Shown here: one piece after another, positions 7,821 through 16,170 of the stretch
How positions within the stretch are numbered: the first letter of the stretch is position 1
How the letters are laid out: every line of letters begins with the position of its first letter
From: Acidobacteriaceae bacterium KBS 146
GTDB lineage: Bacteria; Acidobacteriota; Terriglobia; Terriglobales; Acidobacteriaceae
DNA: 64,000 nt
Assembly (NCBI GenBank): GCA_000688615.1
Contig: JHVA01000001.1
Span: forward strand, 62,001-126,000
Direction: 5' to 3'
Translations under genes and position numbers: made by a program
The notes under the pieces: generated by a model
What the model was told of the DNA's origin: nothing
Database searches by the model: none
What the model saw: only the letters and a program-made list of their open reading frames with translations

Positions 7821-9185
7821 ATGAACCGACCGCTTTACCGAATGACCAGAACTATTGCATCCTGTTGCGCCGTGCTCTCGCTCGCCGCTGCCTCCGTACA
7901 CGCCTTCGCTCAGGCCCCTAACCTCGCCTACGATCTGGTTCTGCAGAATGGTCATGTCATCGACGACAAAAATCACGTCGACTCGGTGATGGACGTCGCC
8001 ATCAAGGATGGCAAGATCGCCAAGGTCGCCCCGCATATCGCAGCTTCGGATGCTCTGAAAGCCATCGACGTGAAGGGCCTCTATGTGACCCCCGGTCTCA
8101 TCGACCTGCACTTCCACGGCTTTGAAAATCCCGGCGAGCGTGGATCCTATGCCGGTGACAACAGCATCCGTCCTGATGGCTTTACCTTCCGCACTGGCGT
8201 TACCACTGTCGTTGATGCCGGTTGCGCGGGATGGCGCAACTTTGAGGAATACAAGAGCCGTATCATCGACCGGCAGAAGACCCGCATTCTCGTCATGCTC
8301 AACATTGTTGGCGCCGGCATGCGCGGCGGCAAGTATGAGAACAATCAGGCGGACATGGATGGTGCAGCCACCGCGGCGATGGCCCTCAAGTATCCGAATG
8401 TCGTCGTCGGCATCAAGACGGCGCACTACGCTGGTCCTGAGTGGACTCCGGTCGAGCAGGCCGTCATTGCCGGAACCAAGGCCAACATCCCCGTCATGGT
8501 CGACTTCGGCGAGAACCATCCCGAAAGCCGCCCGCTCTATGACCTGCTCACCAAGAAGCTGCGTCCCGGCGACATCTACACCCACATGTACTCCGGCCTG
8601 CGCAACGAGCAGGATCCTGTTACCAAGGGACCGAGCAAAGCCTTCATCGAGGGCCGCAAGCGCGGCATCATCTTCGACACCGGCACCGGCGGGGGCAGCT
8701 TCCGCTTCTCGCTCGCTGTACCCATGGTCAAGGATGGCTTTATTCCTGACTCTCTCTCGACGGACCTCCACATCGGGAGCATGAATGGAGCCACCAAGGA
8801 CGAGCTGAATGTTGCCAGCAAGATGATGGCGATCGGTCTCACCCTGCAGCAGGCTGTTGCCGAGATGACCTCGCACCCGGCGCGCGAGATCAAGCATGAG
8901 GAGCTGGGTAACCTCTCCGTCGGCTCGGTCGCGGATATCGCGGTTCTTCGGCTCGAGCAGGGGCACTTCGGCTTCACCGACATGGACAACGTCCGCGTCG
9001 ATGGGACGAAGAAGCTGACCGACGAGATCACCTTGAAGGACGGAAAGATCGTCTATGACCTCAACGGTATGGAAGCCGATAAGTATGGCGCTCCCGCCAG
9101 CCCTCACGCCGACCAGGCCTACCGCTGGACGAGCTTCGCGCACGGTCCCCGCCCGGCGACGCCGTCCGACAACGACCGCCACTAA
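7821..9185 (+). CDS. Exported amidohydrolase/deacetylase, EF_0837/AHA_3915-like, second copy
   Basis: A 454-residue protein with GAGGAG before ATG 7821. Residues 1-31 form a Sec-type signal ending near HAFAQ. The amidohydrolase domain is closely similar to the copy at 2632-4032. It shares the NHVD-(K/S)-V stretch, the metal motif H97-x-H99 in DLHFHG, the SYAGDNSI loop, the lysine in VGIKTAH, the YTHMYSG histidine and LSTDLHIGSMN. It closes the second RidA-PLP-amidohydrolase set and is followed by a strong terminator. As with the first copy, hydrolysis of an amide bond in the periplasm is inferred and the substrate is unknown. Confidence 0.87.
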   Translation: MNRPLYRMTRTIASCCAVLSLAAASVHAFAQAPNLAYDLVLQNGHVIDDKNHVDSVMDVAIKDGKIAKVAPHIAASDALKAIDVKGLYVTPGLIDLHFHGFENPGERGSYAGDNSIRPDGFTFRTGVTTVVDAGCAGWRNFEEYKSRIIDRQKTRILVMLNIVGAGMRGGKYENNQADMDGAATAAMALKYPNVVVGIKTAHYAGPEWTPVEQAVIAGTKANIPVMVDFGENHPESRPLYDLLTKKLRPGDIYTHMYSGLRNEQDPVTKGPSKAFIEGRKRGIIFDTGTGGGSFRFSLAVPMVKDGFIPDSLSTDLHIGSMNGATKDELNVASKMMAIGLTLQQAVAEMTSHPAREIKHEELGNLSVGSVADIAVLRLEQGHFGFTDMDNVRVDGTKKLTDEITLKDGKIVYDLNGMEADKYGAPASPHADQAYRWTSFAHGPRPATPSDNDRH

Positions 9186-9201
9186 TCGTTTACCTGCAGC
9201 A

Positions 9202-9235
9202 ACAGAAAAGCCCAGCTCCGGCTGGGTTTTTCTGT
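9202..9235. terminator. Bidirectional rho-independent terminator
   Basis: A 15-bp stem (9202-9216 with 9221-9235, one G-T pair) closes on a TCCG loop, with A-rich and T-rich arms giving a T tract in both directions. It serves the + strand amidohydrolase ending at 9185 and the - strand lactonase gene ending at 9264. Confidence 0.85.
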
Positions 9236-9263
9236 TGTCAGGCTGTTTTCTCAGGTGAAGACT

Positions 9264-10418
9264 CTACACAAACACGATGCACTGCGGTCGTGAGAGCGGC
9301 AAGTTCTTGCCCTCACTCGAAAGCTTTCCTGTCTTCTCATCACGCGCAAAGACAGAGAGATTGTCGGTCGCCTGATTCGCTACCAGAAGCCAGCGTCCGG
9401 TAGGATCCAGTGCAATATGACGCGGGGTCTTGCCTCCGCACGAGGTCCTCTCCAGCAGGGTCAGCTTGCCGTCCGTTGGCGAAACCGAGAACGAAACCAT
9501 AAAATCGTCCAGCCGGTTGGCCAAGTAAACGAATCGGCCTGCCTTGTCGATGATGATCTCCGACGGAGCCGATGGCCCCGTATGACCCTCAGGCACGGTC
9601 GAGATCAACTGCGCCGTGGTGAACACACCCTTCTTCGCGTCCCAGTCCAGCACATTCACCGACGAGCCGACCTCGTTAGCGCAATAGGCCCACTTCCCAT
9701 TGGGATGGAACGCCAGCGCACGCGGGCCTGATCCAGGGAGTGCCTTCCATGCCGGAGGATCCTGCGGCGTCAGCTTTGCTGTCGATGCGTCCAGGTGATA
9801 GACATGAATCTCATCGAGACCAAGATCGTTCACGAAGAGATACTTGTTGTCGGGCGATACCGTGACGCGATGGCCTCTTGGTCCGGCCTGCTGCGGCTTC
9901 GGCCCATGGCCGGTGTACTGAAAGAACGAAACCGCCTCGCTGAGCTTGCCGGTCTTATCGACAGAAAACGACGCCGCGCTTCCACCGCCGTAGTTAGCTG
10001 CAAAAGCACATCGCCCGGTGTGATCCACACTGACATGGCAGGTTCCGGGGCCGCCGGCGGAGACCTCATTGACCTTCGTCAGTTTTGCGGCGTTGCGATC
10101 GACCGTATAGCTTGAGACGGCGCCGCTCTTCTTGCCTTGATACTCGTCCAGCTCATTGGCCGCAAAAAGCACCTTGCGGTCGGGAGAGAGTGCAAGGAAC
10201 GTTGGGCTCTCCGCCTCCGCAGCCAATCCCTTCTGGGTCAGCTCGCCCGTCGTCGCATCGAAGCTGTACGCATAGATGCCCTTGCTGCCTTTTTCCGTCT
10301 GCGTCCCAACAAACAAAAGCATCCCACCTCCGCGCTGCGCAAATGAGGCCCACGGATACGCTCCGAGAGCCGCTGCGGAAGATCCCTGGAGGAATCTACG
10401 CCTCGACATCCTTACCAT
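9264..10418 (-). CDS. Lactonase-family beta-propeller protein (6-phosphogluconolactonase type), Tat-exported
   Basis: A 384-residue protein with a twin-arginine signal (MSRRRFLQGSSAAALGAYPW) just after its start; ATG 10418 has AAGGGAG upstream, and ATG 10409 is an alternative. The mature part is a seven-bladed beta-propeller of the Pgl/lactonase family, with repeated blades containing phrases like FLALSPDRKVLFAANE, HRVTVSPDNKYLFVNDLG and HIALDPTGRWLLVANQ. Cytoplasmic members hydrolyse 6-phosphogluconolactone; this exported one more likely acts on a free sugar lactone, which is inferred. A second lactonase-type gene lies 33 bp upstream in the same direction, probably co-transcribed. Confidence 0.88.
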   Translation of the reverse strand: MVRMSRRRFLQGSSAAALGAYPWASFAQRGGGMLLFVGTQTEKGSKGIYAYSFDATTGELTQKGLAAEAESPTFLALSPDRKVLFAANELDEYQGKKSGAVSSYTVDRNAAKLTKVNEVSAGGPGTCHVSVDHTGRCAFAANYGGGSAASFSVDKTGKLSEAVSFFQYTGHGPKPQQAGPRGHRVTVSPDNKYLFVNDLGLDEIHVYHLDASTAKLTPQDPPAWKALPGSGPRALAFHPNGKWAYCANEVGSSVNVLDWDAKKGVFTTAQLISTVPEGHTGPSAPSEIIIDKAGRFVYLANRLDDFMVSFSVSPTDGKLTLLERTSCGGKTPRHIALDPTGRWLLVANQATDNLSVFARDEKTGKLSSEGKNLPLSRPQCIVFV

Positions 10419-10451
10419 TCTCTTTTATCTCCCTTGTTTGAAACAGCAAGG

Positions 10452-11588
10452 CTAACTGTAGAGCAGAGCGAGGCTGCTTGGCGAATCCACCTGTGCCAGC
10501 ACACGGCCGGAGCGCAGTTTTCCGGTTGCGGCATCAATCTCCGCCTCCTGGACCAAGCCCTTGGCGCGGTTCAAACCCACCAGGCTTCGTCCATCCGGCG
10601 AGAGCGCAAGCGCGTGCAGCTCGCCCATCTCGGCAATCTGCACACCCAGTCTTTTTGCGACTGAACTGCCGCCATTGGATAGCGCCCATCCGCTGACACC
10701 GCCTCCACGCTTGCTTGCATAGAGAAACCGTCCCGAAGCGTGCATCGCCATGGTTCCGGAACCCTCCAGCACCTCGTGGCTGGAAAGCTGCTGCACGCCG
10801 GAAAATCTCCCGGTCGATGTTTCATAACGGTGGCTTGAGATTCCACCCGCCCGCAGCACATAGACTGCATCGCCCTCCGGATGCATCGCGATCTCCGTTG
10901 GCTGGCATCCTGGATCGAGCGCGAGGCGTTCCTGGGACTCAATCTGGCCTTCCTGCAGAGAAAACACATTCAACCGGTCCGCGCCGCCATCTACGCTCAC
11001 CACGCGTCCCGCCTTGTCGAACGCGATCATGTGGGGCTCTGCATTGCGGCCTGCTCCGCCACGTTCTACGCCGGTCTCCTTGAGGATTCCTGACACTCCC
11101 CCCAAGCTCCCATCTTCACCAATGGGAAGGACGTTGTACGCCCCTCCGCCGCGGACAGCGACAACCACATGCCGTCCATCTGGCGTTATTGCAGCGTGCC
11201 TCGGATTCGTCGCAGACAGCGCAAGCCCTCTCCGGTTCAGAAGCCTCAGCCGGCCATCGGATCCCACGGCGTACGCTTCAACGGTTCCCGTTGGCAGCCC
11301 TTGATGCGAGTCAACCTCATTGACGGCATAGAGAAATCTCCGGTCTGCAGACAATGCGAGCGACACCGGCTTCGCGTTCTCGATCCTCTCAAGCTTCTTC
11401 CATCCACGTGCGCCTGCAGCGTAAGTATGGATGCCTTGCTCTCGACCATCTTTCACCGCGACATAAGCGAACTTCGCGTGGCTGCGGTTGTTCGCTACCG
11501 GCAGCAGGGAAGAGGCCATGCCCGCAGACGCAAATGACGAGTACCCCATCCACTGCACGAACTCCCTGCGGCTCCAGCGCATGCTCAT
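10452..11588 (-). CDS. Lactonase-family beta-propeller protein, Tat-exported, second copy
   Basis: A 378-residue protein. The start ATG 11588 is preferred to the frame's first start at 11663 because GGGGAG lies six bases before it and it puts a twin-arginine motif (WSRREFVQWMG) at residues 5-15. The rest shows repeated propeller blades of the lactonase family (SLALSADRRFLYAVNE, HAAITPDGRHVVVAVRG, ALALSPDGRSLVGLN). It is clearly diverged from the neighbour at 9264-10418 but shares the repeat rhythm and length. Located next to a sugar-acid-type module, it may open a lactone in the periplasm. Some family members are inactive, so catalytic activity is not certain. Confidence 0.82.
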   Translation of the reverse strand: MSMRWSRREFVQWMGYSSFASAGMASSLLPVANNRSHAKFAYVAVKDGREQGIHTYAAGARGWKKLERIENAKPVSLALSADRRFLYAVNEVDSHQGLPTGTVEAYAVGSDGRLRLLNRRGLALSATNPRHAAITPDGRHVVVAVRGGGAYNVLPIGEDGSLGGVSGILKETGVERGGAGRNAEPHMIAFDKAGRVVSVDGGADRLNVFSLQEGQIESQERLALDPGCQPTEIAMHPEGDAVYVLRAGGISSHRYETSTGRFSGVQQLSSHEVLEGSGTMAMHASGRFLYASKRGGGVSGWALSNGGSSVAKRLGVQIAEMGELHALALSPDGRSLVGLNRAKGLVQEAEIDAATGKLRSGRVLAQVDSPSSLALLYS

Positions 11589-11844
11589 CTCGTTCTCCCC
11601 TTCGTCCGGTCTTCTGGTCCTGCCTGTCGTTTCATCCCGGACGCTACGGCGCAATCCGGGCAATTTACCTTGCGACCATCCTAATATGCCACGCCGAAAT
11701 TCTCTCTAAGTCAAATGGTCTATTGTCCGCTCGAATCCAGCTAACCTGTCCCCAGACAGTAAAATAAGGCTGTAGCGTTACGATTGGCCGCGCAGCTCGG
11801 CGCCGATCGCAGTTCACTCTGCTGGCAAGAAAGGTATCTCCCCC

Positions 11845-12879
11845 GTGAAGGCACTCGTAAAAAGCCGCAGCGAACGCGGCCTCTGGCTCGAAGATGTTCC
11901 TGAGCCCCAGATTGGAATCAACGATGTCAAAATCCGGGTTCTCTACACCGGAATCTGCGGCACCGACCTCCATATCTACGACTGGGATGCCTGGGCGAGT
12001 TCCACGATTCGTCCCGGCCTCGTCATCGGCCACGAGTTTGTTGGCGAGGTCGTTGAGTTTGGCTCGAACGTCACCGATCTGGCGATCGGCCAACTCGTCA
12101 GCGGCGAAGGTCACGTCGTCTGTGGCCGTTGCCGGAACTGCCTCGCCGGACGCCGCCACCTCTGCGCCCACACCCAGGGCGTCGGCGTCAATCGCGATGG
12201 AGCCTTCGCCGAGTATGTCGTCCTGCCTATGTCGAACATCTGGCAGCATGCTCCCGGCATCAAGCACGAAATCGCAGCCATCTTCGACCCTCTCGGCAAC
12301 GCGGTGCACACCGCGCTGGCGTTTCCTGTGCTTGGGGAAGACGTCCTCGTCACCGGGGCCGGTCCTATCGGAATTATGGCTGCCGCCGTCGCTCGTCATG
12401 CCGGAGCCCGCTACGTGGTGATCTCCGATCCCAATCAGTACCGACGCGACCTCGCCACCAAGGTAGGTGTGACGCTGGCCGTTGACCCGCGTGCCACGCC
12501 GCTCAAGCAGATTCAGCAGCAGCTTCACATGCAGGAGGGCTTCGACGTAGGACTTGAGATGTCCGGCAACCCGGCCGCCTTCCGCGAGATGCTCAACAAC
12601 ATGAGCCACGGCGCAAAGATCGCCATGCTCGGTATCCCTTCCGAGCAGATCTCCATCGACTGGAACCAGGTCGTCTTCAACCAACTCACCCTTCGGGGTA
12701 TCTATGGTCGTGAGATGTACGAGACCTGGTACAAGATGACCGTCATGCTGCAGAGCGGACTCGACATCTCAGGCGTCATTACTCACCGTCTTAACTGGCG
12801 CGACTATGAACAGGGCTTCGACGCCATGCGCTCCGGAAACTCCGGCAAGGTCATCCTCGACTGGAGAGACGTCGCCTAG
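11845..12879 (+). CDS. tdh: L-threonine 3-dehydrogenase
   Basis: A 344-residue zinc-dependent medium-chain dehydrogenase that oxidises L-threonine to 2-amino-3-ketobutyrate with NAD+. The catalytic zinc site is visible as C38 in [14 protein letters not shown] and the GHEF histidine/glutamate pair. The structural zinc lobe has four cysteines in [19 protein letters not shown]. The Rossmann glycine motif is [10 protein letters not shown], and the closing residues GKVILDW are typical of Tdh. The match over the whole length is strong. The usual partner kbl (2-amino-3-ketobutyrate CoA ligase) is not in this window, so the product may instead decarboxylate to aminoacetone or be handled by a gene elsewhere. 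Confidence 0.95.
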   Translation: MKALVKSRSERGLWLEDVPEPQIGINDVKIRVLYTGICGTDLHIYDWDAWASSTIRPGLVIGHEFVGEVVEFGSNVTDLAIGQLVSGEGHVVCGRCRNCLAGRRHLCAHTQGVGVNRDGAFAEYVVLPMSNIWQHAPGIKHEIAAIFDPLGNAVHTALAFPVLGEDVLVTGAGPIGIMAAAVARHAGARYVVISDPNQYRRDLATKVGVTLAVDPRATPLKQIQQQLHMQEGFDVGLEMSGNPAAFREMLNNMSHGAKIAMLGIPSEQISIDWNQVVFNQLTLRGIYGREMYETWYKMTVMLQSGLDISGVITHRLNWRDYEQGFDAMRSGNSGKVILDWRDVA

Positions 12880-12925
12880 TCCCGCAAGCTTCCTCGAAGT
12901 TCGTTCCTGTTTCATAAAGCAGATG

Positions 12926-12984
12926 ACACCTCCGCCAATAGAGGTGTCAACCTGAGAGAAGGGGTTCGCCAGATGGCGAACCCC
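12926..12984. terminator. Pair of hairpins between convergent genes
   Basis: Two perfect hairpins lie between tdh (+) and the isomerase-like gene (-): GACACCTC with GAGGTGTC (12926-12933/12942-12949) and GGGGTTCGCC with GGCGAACCCC (12961-12970/12975-12984, loop AGAT). Neither has a long T tract. Their place between convergent stops suggests transcription termination or mRNA 3'-end protection. Confidence 0.6.
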
Positions 12985-13012
12985 TTCGTCGTATGACCTG
13001 CGTTTTGTCCTG

Positions 13013-13897
13013 CTAGGCCTTTAGCTTCTTGATGTAATCGGCGTCGATCTTCAGTGACTCCTTCCACGGAACATCGAAGGCTTCCTGCTCAACAAAGATG
13101 TGCCGCAACTTTTGCGTCTTCGCCGCCTCGGCGAAGATCGGCCGATAGTCAATATCGCCCATTCCAAGCTCCGTCACCTTTGCGCTTTCGGGACCGCCGG
13201 AGCCCAGTTTGAAATCCTTCACGTGCAGCATGGAAAAGCGGTTCGGATGCTCCCGCATCAGGTCCACCGGTTTGACTCCGGCGACGGTCGCCCAGCCGCA
13301 GTCCAGCTCCAGAGTCACCTTCGTCGGATCGGTCAGCTTCAGCAGCTCAGTGTAGGGTACTCCGCCATCCAGATGCTCAAACTCATGCACGTGATTGTGG
13401 TAGCCGAACGTAATGCCAGCGGCCTTGGTCTTTGCGCCGAATTTGTTGAACTCTTCCGACAGCCACTTCCAGTCATCCAGCGTCATCGCCTTCTGCTTGC
13501 CATCCGGGCCGGGAGTAGGATCTTTGGGGCCGGGGCTGGAACAGATGATGTACTGCACACCCAGATCTTTGTTGTACGCAAGAATCTCGTCAAACCTCTT
13601 ACGCAGGTCTCCATAGGGATGGTGCGAGCTGACGCAACGCAGCTTCGCCTTCTGCATCGCCTGCTTCACCTCGGCTGCACTCTTGTTATAAAAGCCCGCC
13701 GCCTCCACCTCCGTGTACCCGGCCTTGGAAACCTCGAGCAGGGTACCGTCGTAGTCCTGCGCGAGCTGCTGCCGGACCGAGTAAAGCTGAATTCCTGCCG
13801 GGAGGTTCAGGGGATTGGCAAACGAAACTTCGGTCTGAAAGGCTGCATACGCTGCTGCCGCGGAGGCGCGGCCAATAAACTGTCTTCTGGAGATCAT
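13013..13897 (-). CDS. Sugar phosphate isomerase/epimerase-like TIM-barrel protein, Tat-exported
   Basis: A 294-residue protein with AAGGAG before its ATG at 13897. Residues 1-27 are a twin-arginine signal (ISRRQFIGR, then an Ala-rich stretch to VSFA). The remainder is a xylose-isomerase-like TIM barrel (AP-endonuclease-2 family fold). It has the strands GIQLYSVRQQL, YTEVEAAGF, FGYHNHVHEF (metal-type histidines) and LELDCGWATVAG (conserved acidic ligand), and ends with IFVEQE. Family members isomerise or epimerise sugars or sugar-like compounds using a divalent metal. The substrate cannot be read. Export fits the general pattern of this end of the window, where sugar-type enzymes carry Tat signals. 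Confidence 0.87.
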   Translation of the reverse strand: MISRRQFIGRASAAAAYAAFQTEVSFANPLNLPAGIQLYSVRQQLAQDYDGTLLEVSKAGYTEVEAAGFYNKSAAEVKQAMQKAKLRCVSSHHPYGDLRKRFDEILAYNKDLGVQYIICSSPGPKDPTPGPDGKQKAMTLDDWKWLSEEFNKFGAKTKAAGITFGYHNHVHEFEHLDGGVPYTELLKLTDPTKVTLELDCGWATVAGVKPVDLMREHPNRFSMLHVKDFKLGSGGPESAKVTELGMGDIDYRPIFAEAAKTQKLRHIFVEQEAFDVPWKESLKIDADYIKKLKA

Positions 13898-14156
13898 CCA
13901 ATAGCTCCTTTTATCTTGCAGAGGAATTATCCCTGAAAATTCTTCTATCTGCTTGCCCTGTATTCTTTACGAAGATTCGGGAGCGCTGCTTCCGTTCGGG
14001 AGAGCCGATCCAGCCGGTATCGATGTGTCGGGGCAAAAGCCTGTGGCGATGTCTATCGGCACTTCGACAAACTGAACCGAACGTACGAACGCAGAGACTA
14101 GGGTAAGTTCTCTCTTCGTCAAAGTCTTTGGGACGCAGATAAAACGCAGATCCCAC

Positions 14157-14975
14157 CTAGCGCATGGAGAGCCACCACGTGTCTCCCGCGCACCACGCCG
14201 TCTCATCGGGGAGCCCCTCACGTTCGAGCGAACGAACGCGCGTCATCCGCCCTCGCCCGAAGCACTGAGATAATTGTCTCGCCATCTTGTCGGAGCGGGC
14301 GCCAGCGCATGCCACAAACTTGGCTCCGCACAAAAATCGGGCTGCATAGGTCTCAGGATGCCGTGTGACCAGCAGCATTCCTCCATACCCTTCATCCGGG
14401 GTCAGCGGAAAGAGCAGTCGGCCCTCGAGGCGAAGCGCATCGAGCCACGCATCGAGAATGTCAGTCGCGCCGGCATTTACATAAAGTACGTCACACAGCG
14501 GCAGCCGTCCCGCGGTACCCGATTCGGCATGGACCCGCACCCAAGGCATCTCGCGCAGGTTTGCTGCGGCCGCTGCTGCCAGGTCTCTCTCAATCTCATA
14601 GGCATCGACGCGTCCCTGGCTTCCGGTCAACTGCGCCAGCATCGCGGTGTAATATCCGGTTCCTGCGCCAACGTGTACGACCGTCTCGCCTGCAGCGATA
14701 TGCAGGGCAGCAAAACACAGCGCATGCAGGCTGGGCTGACCATTGTTGATCGCGGCCTCACCTTTAATCTGTACCAGCACATCGTGATATAGCTGTTCCG
14801 GATCGTTCACCAGCCTTGTCTCGCCTTCCCCCCCAAAGATCCGCCATGGAGGCGGCCCCAAAAACTTCTCTCGCGGAGTGGTCGCAAACCCTTTGGCGAT
14901 GGCGCCGTCTTCCGCCAGTCCGGCGCTGTGTGCTATCTCCTTCGCGAACCTTTGTCTGTACTCTGCCAGTTCCAC
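14157..14975 (-). CDS. Protein-L-isoaspartate O-methyltransferase family protein
   Basis: A 272-residue cytoplasmic protein of the PCMT family, which methylates isoaspartyl residues in damaged proteins with S-adenosylmethionine. The early RFAKEIAHSAGL and TTPREKFLGPPPW segments are typical. The SAM-binding motif is VVHVGAGTGYYTAMLAQL, followed by the acidic strand end VDAYEIERDLA. There is a usual RLLFPLT strand near residue 200. The C-terminal 60 residues (from CGAKFVACAGARS) are less typical of classical Pcm, so the exact substrate is less certain than the methyltransferase fold. It stands alone on the - strand. The 259-bp gap downstream of it (13898-14156) shows no convincing gene. Confidence 0.83.
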   Translation of the reverse strand: MELAEYRQRFAKEIAHSAGLAEDGAIAKGFATTPREKFLGPPPWRIFGGEGETRLVNDPEQLYHDVLVQIKGEAAINNGQPSLHALCFAALHIAAGETVVHVGAGTGYYTAMLAQLTGSQGRVDAYEIERDLAAAAAANLREMPWVRVHAESGTAGRLPLCDVLYVNAGATDILDAWLDALRLEGRLLFPLTPDEGYGGMLLVTRHPETYAARFLCGAKFVACAGARSDKMARQLSQCFGRGRMTRVRSLEREGLPDETAWCAGDTWWLSMR

Positions 14976-15385
14976 AGGGCCCCTTTGCTAACTAAGTAAG
15001 ACGCTGCTTTTGGGTGGCACGGCGTTCCAACTCGCGCTCGGCAATCCCTGCCTGGCGGATTTTGCGGGCTCTATCTGCTCTAACTCTCTCTACCCGGACA
15101 GTTCCGTCCCGCAGGAAATGCATCGGATATCGTTGACGACGGAACGGCATAGAGGAGACCATCGTCTCCATCGCCTCAGACGAGTGATTTCCACACCTCT
15201 TCTTGACATGCCTGATAGCCTTAAAGCAGAAGAAGATGAAAGCCCGGCCTCAACGCCGGGCGTTCTCGTTTAATATCGTTTTTGACGAAGTCCGGACCTA
15301 AGTTCTATTTTTGGAAGACTTTGCACGCTTTTATGGGGGAGGGGGAGGTTCCTCGACCCGCTGGAAGCAACGGGAGATGGACGTT
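14976..15385. other. Intergenic region of about 410 bp between divergent genes
   Basis: This stretch separates the methyltransferase gene (-) from the AIM24-family gene (+). Short open frames occur, but none has a good start, codon pattern or recognisable product. It contains a hairpin at 15242-15261, a TTGACA box near 15205 without a clear -10 partner, and presumably both promoters. Confidence 0.6.
15242..15261. terminator. GC-rich hairpin, terminator-like
   Basis: GCCCGGC (15242-15248) pairs perfectly with GCCGGGC (15255-15261) around a CTCAAC loop, followed by GTTCTCGTTT. It looks like an intrinsic terminator or leader hairpin about 125 bp before the AIM24-family start. No + strand gene ends just upstream, so an attenuator or a 5'-leader structure is also possible. 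Confidence 0.45.
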
Positions 15386-16141
15386 ATGCAGCACAGAATT
15401 ATTGGCACCACCATGCCGGTCCTCGAGTTTGCTCTCGATCACAACGACGCTGTGATCTCTGAGGCTGGGGAGCTCTCCTGGATGAGCCAGTCCATCCAGA
15501 TGACAACCCATACCCAGCACGCTGGCGGCGGAGGTTTTCTGGGAGTGCTCAAGCGGGTCGCCGGAGGTGGCACCCTCTTCATGACCGAGTACCGAGCCTA
15601 TGGCGCTCCGGGAACCGTAGCCTTCGCGACCCGTGTTCCCGGCCATATCGTTCCCGTCGAAGTGTCGCAGGGCCATGAGTACATGGTTCATCGTCATGGC
15701 TTCCTGTGTGCGACGGAGGGCATCGTTCTTGGGGTCGGCTTCCAGCAGTCCCTCGGTGCTGGAATCTTTGGCGGAGATGGTTTTCTGCTGCAGAAGGTCT
15801 CCGGGCAGGGAGTTGCGTGGCTCGAACTCTCCGGTGAGGTCATCGTCCGTGACCTCGCGCCGGGAGAGACGCTGCGAGTCCACCCCGGCCACGTCGGAGC
15901 CTTCCACGCTGGAGTCTCCTTCCAGATTCAACGCGTGCCCGGTATCCGGAACCTGATCTTCGGCGGTGATGGCGTCTTCCTCGCCGCACTCACCGGGCCG
16001 GGCCGAGTCTGGCTGCAGACGCTTCCCATCCAGCGCCTCGCCCATCAGCTTCAGGAGTATATGAAGGTCGAACGCGTAGAACAGAACACCGAGGCAGGCG
16101 TCATTGGAGGCGTCATCGGTTCCGTCCTCAAAGGCTTGTAG
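15386..16141 (+). CDS. TIGR00266/AIM24 family protein
   Basis: A 251-residue protein. The open frame extends to TTG 15311, but ATG 15386 has GGGAG nine bases upstream and gives the typical family N-terminus (MQHRIIGTTMPVLE). The sequence is built of repeated beta strands with Gly-rich turns, seen in GGGGFLGVLKRVAGGGTLFMTEY, GIFGGDGFLLQKVSG and LIFGGDGVFLAAL, as expected for the AIM24 beta-sandwich fold. Bacterial members have no established biochemical role; the mitochondrial relative affects inner-membrane structure. The C-terminus ends with a Gly/Val-rich segment (GVIGGVIGSVLKGL). It stands alone, convergent with the DoxX-like gene. Confidence 0.88.
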   Translation: MQHRIIGTTMPVLEFALDHNDAVISEAGELSWMSQSIQMTTHTQHAGGGGFLGVLKRVAGGGTLFMTEYRAYGAPGTVAFATRVPGHIVPVEVSQGHEYMVHRHGFLCATEGIVLGVGFQQSLGAGIFGGDGFLLQKVSGQGVAWLELSGEVIVRDLAPGETLRVHPGHVGAFHAGVSFQIQRVPGIRNLIFGGDGVFLAALTGPGRVWLQTLPIQRLAHQLQEYMKVERVEQNTEAGVIGGVIGSVLKGL

Positions 16142-16170
16142 AAGGACGTCTCGATCTGTTGCGCAAAGGC

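Noticed and set aside
7152..9182. 676-codon open frame on the - strand opposite the second amidohydrolase and PLP genes
   Set aside because: It mirrors two well-supported + strand genes, lacks a start signal and has no recognisable product; a GC-driven antisense frame.
13911..14156. Short - strand frames between the isomerase-like and methyltransferase genes
   Set aside because: No start signal, no domain and no hydrophobic or repeat pattern.
15010..15273. 87-codon + strand frame in the long intergenic gap
   Set aside because: TTG start without a ribosome site, atypical composition, and it ends in the hairpin.
15305..16045. 246-codon - strand frame opposite the AIM24-family gene
   Set aside because: Mirror of a strongly supported gene, with no family resemblance.
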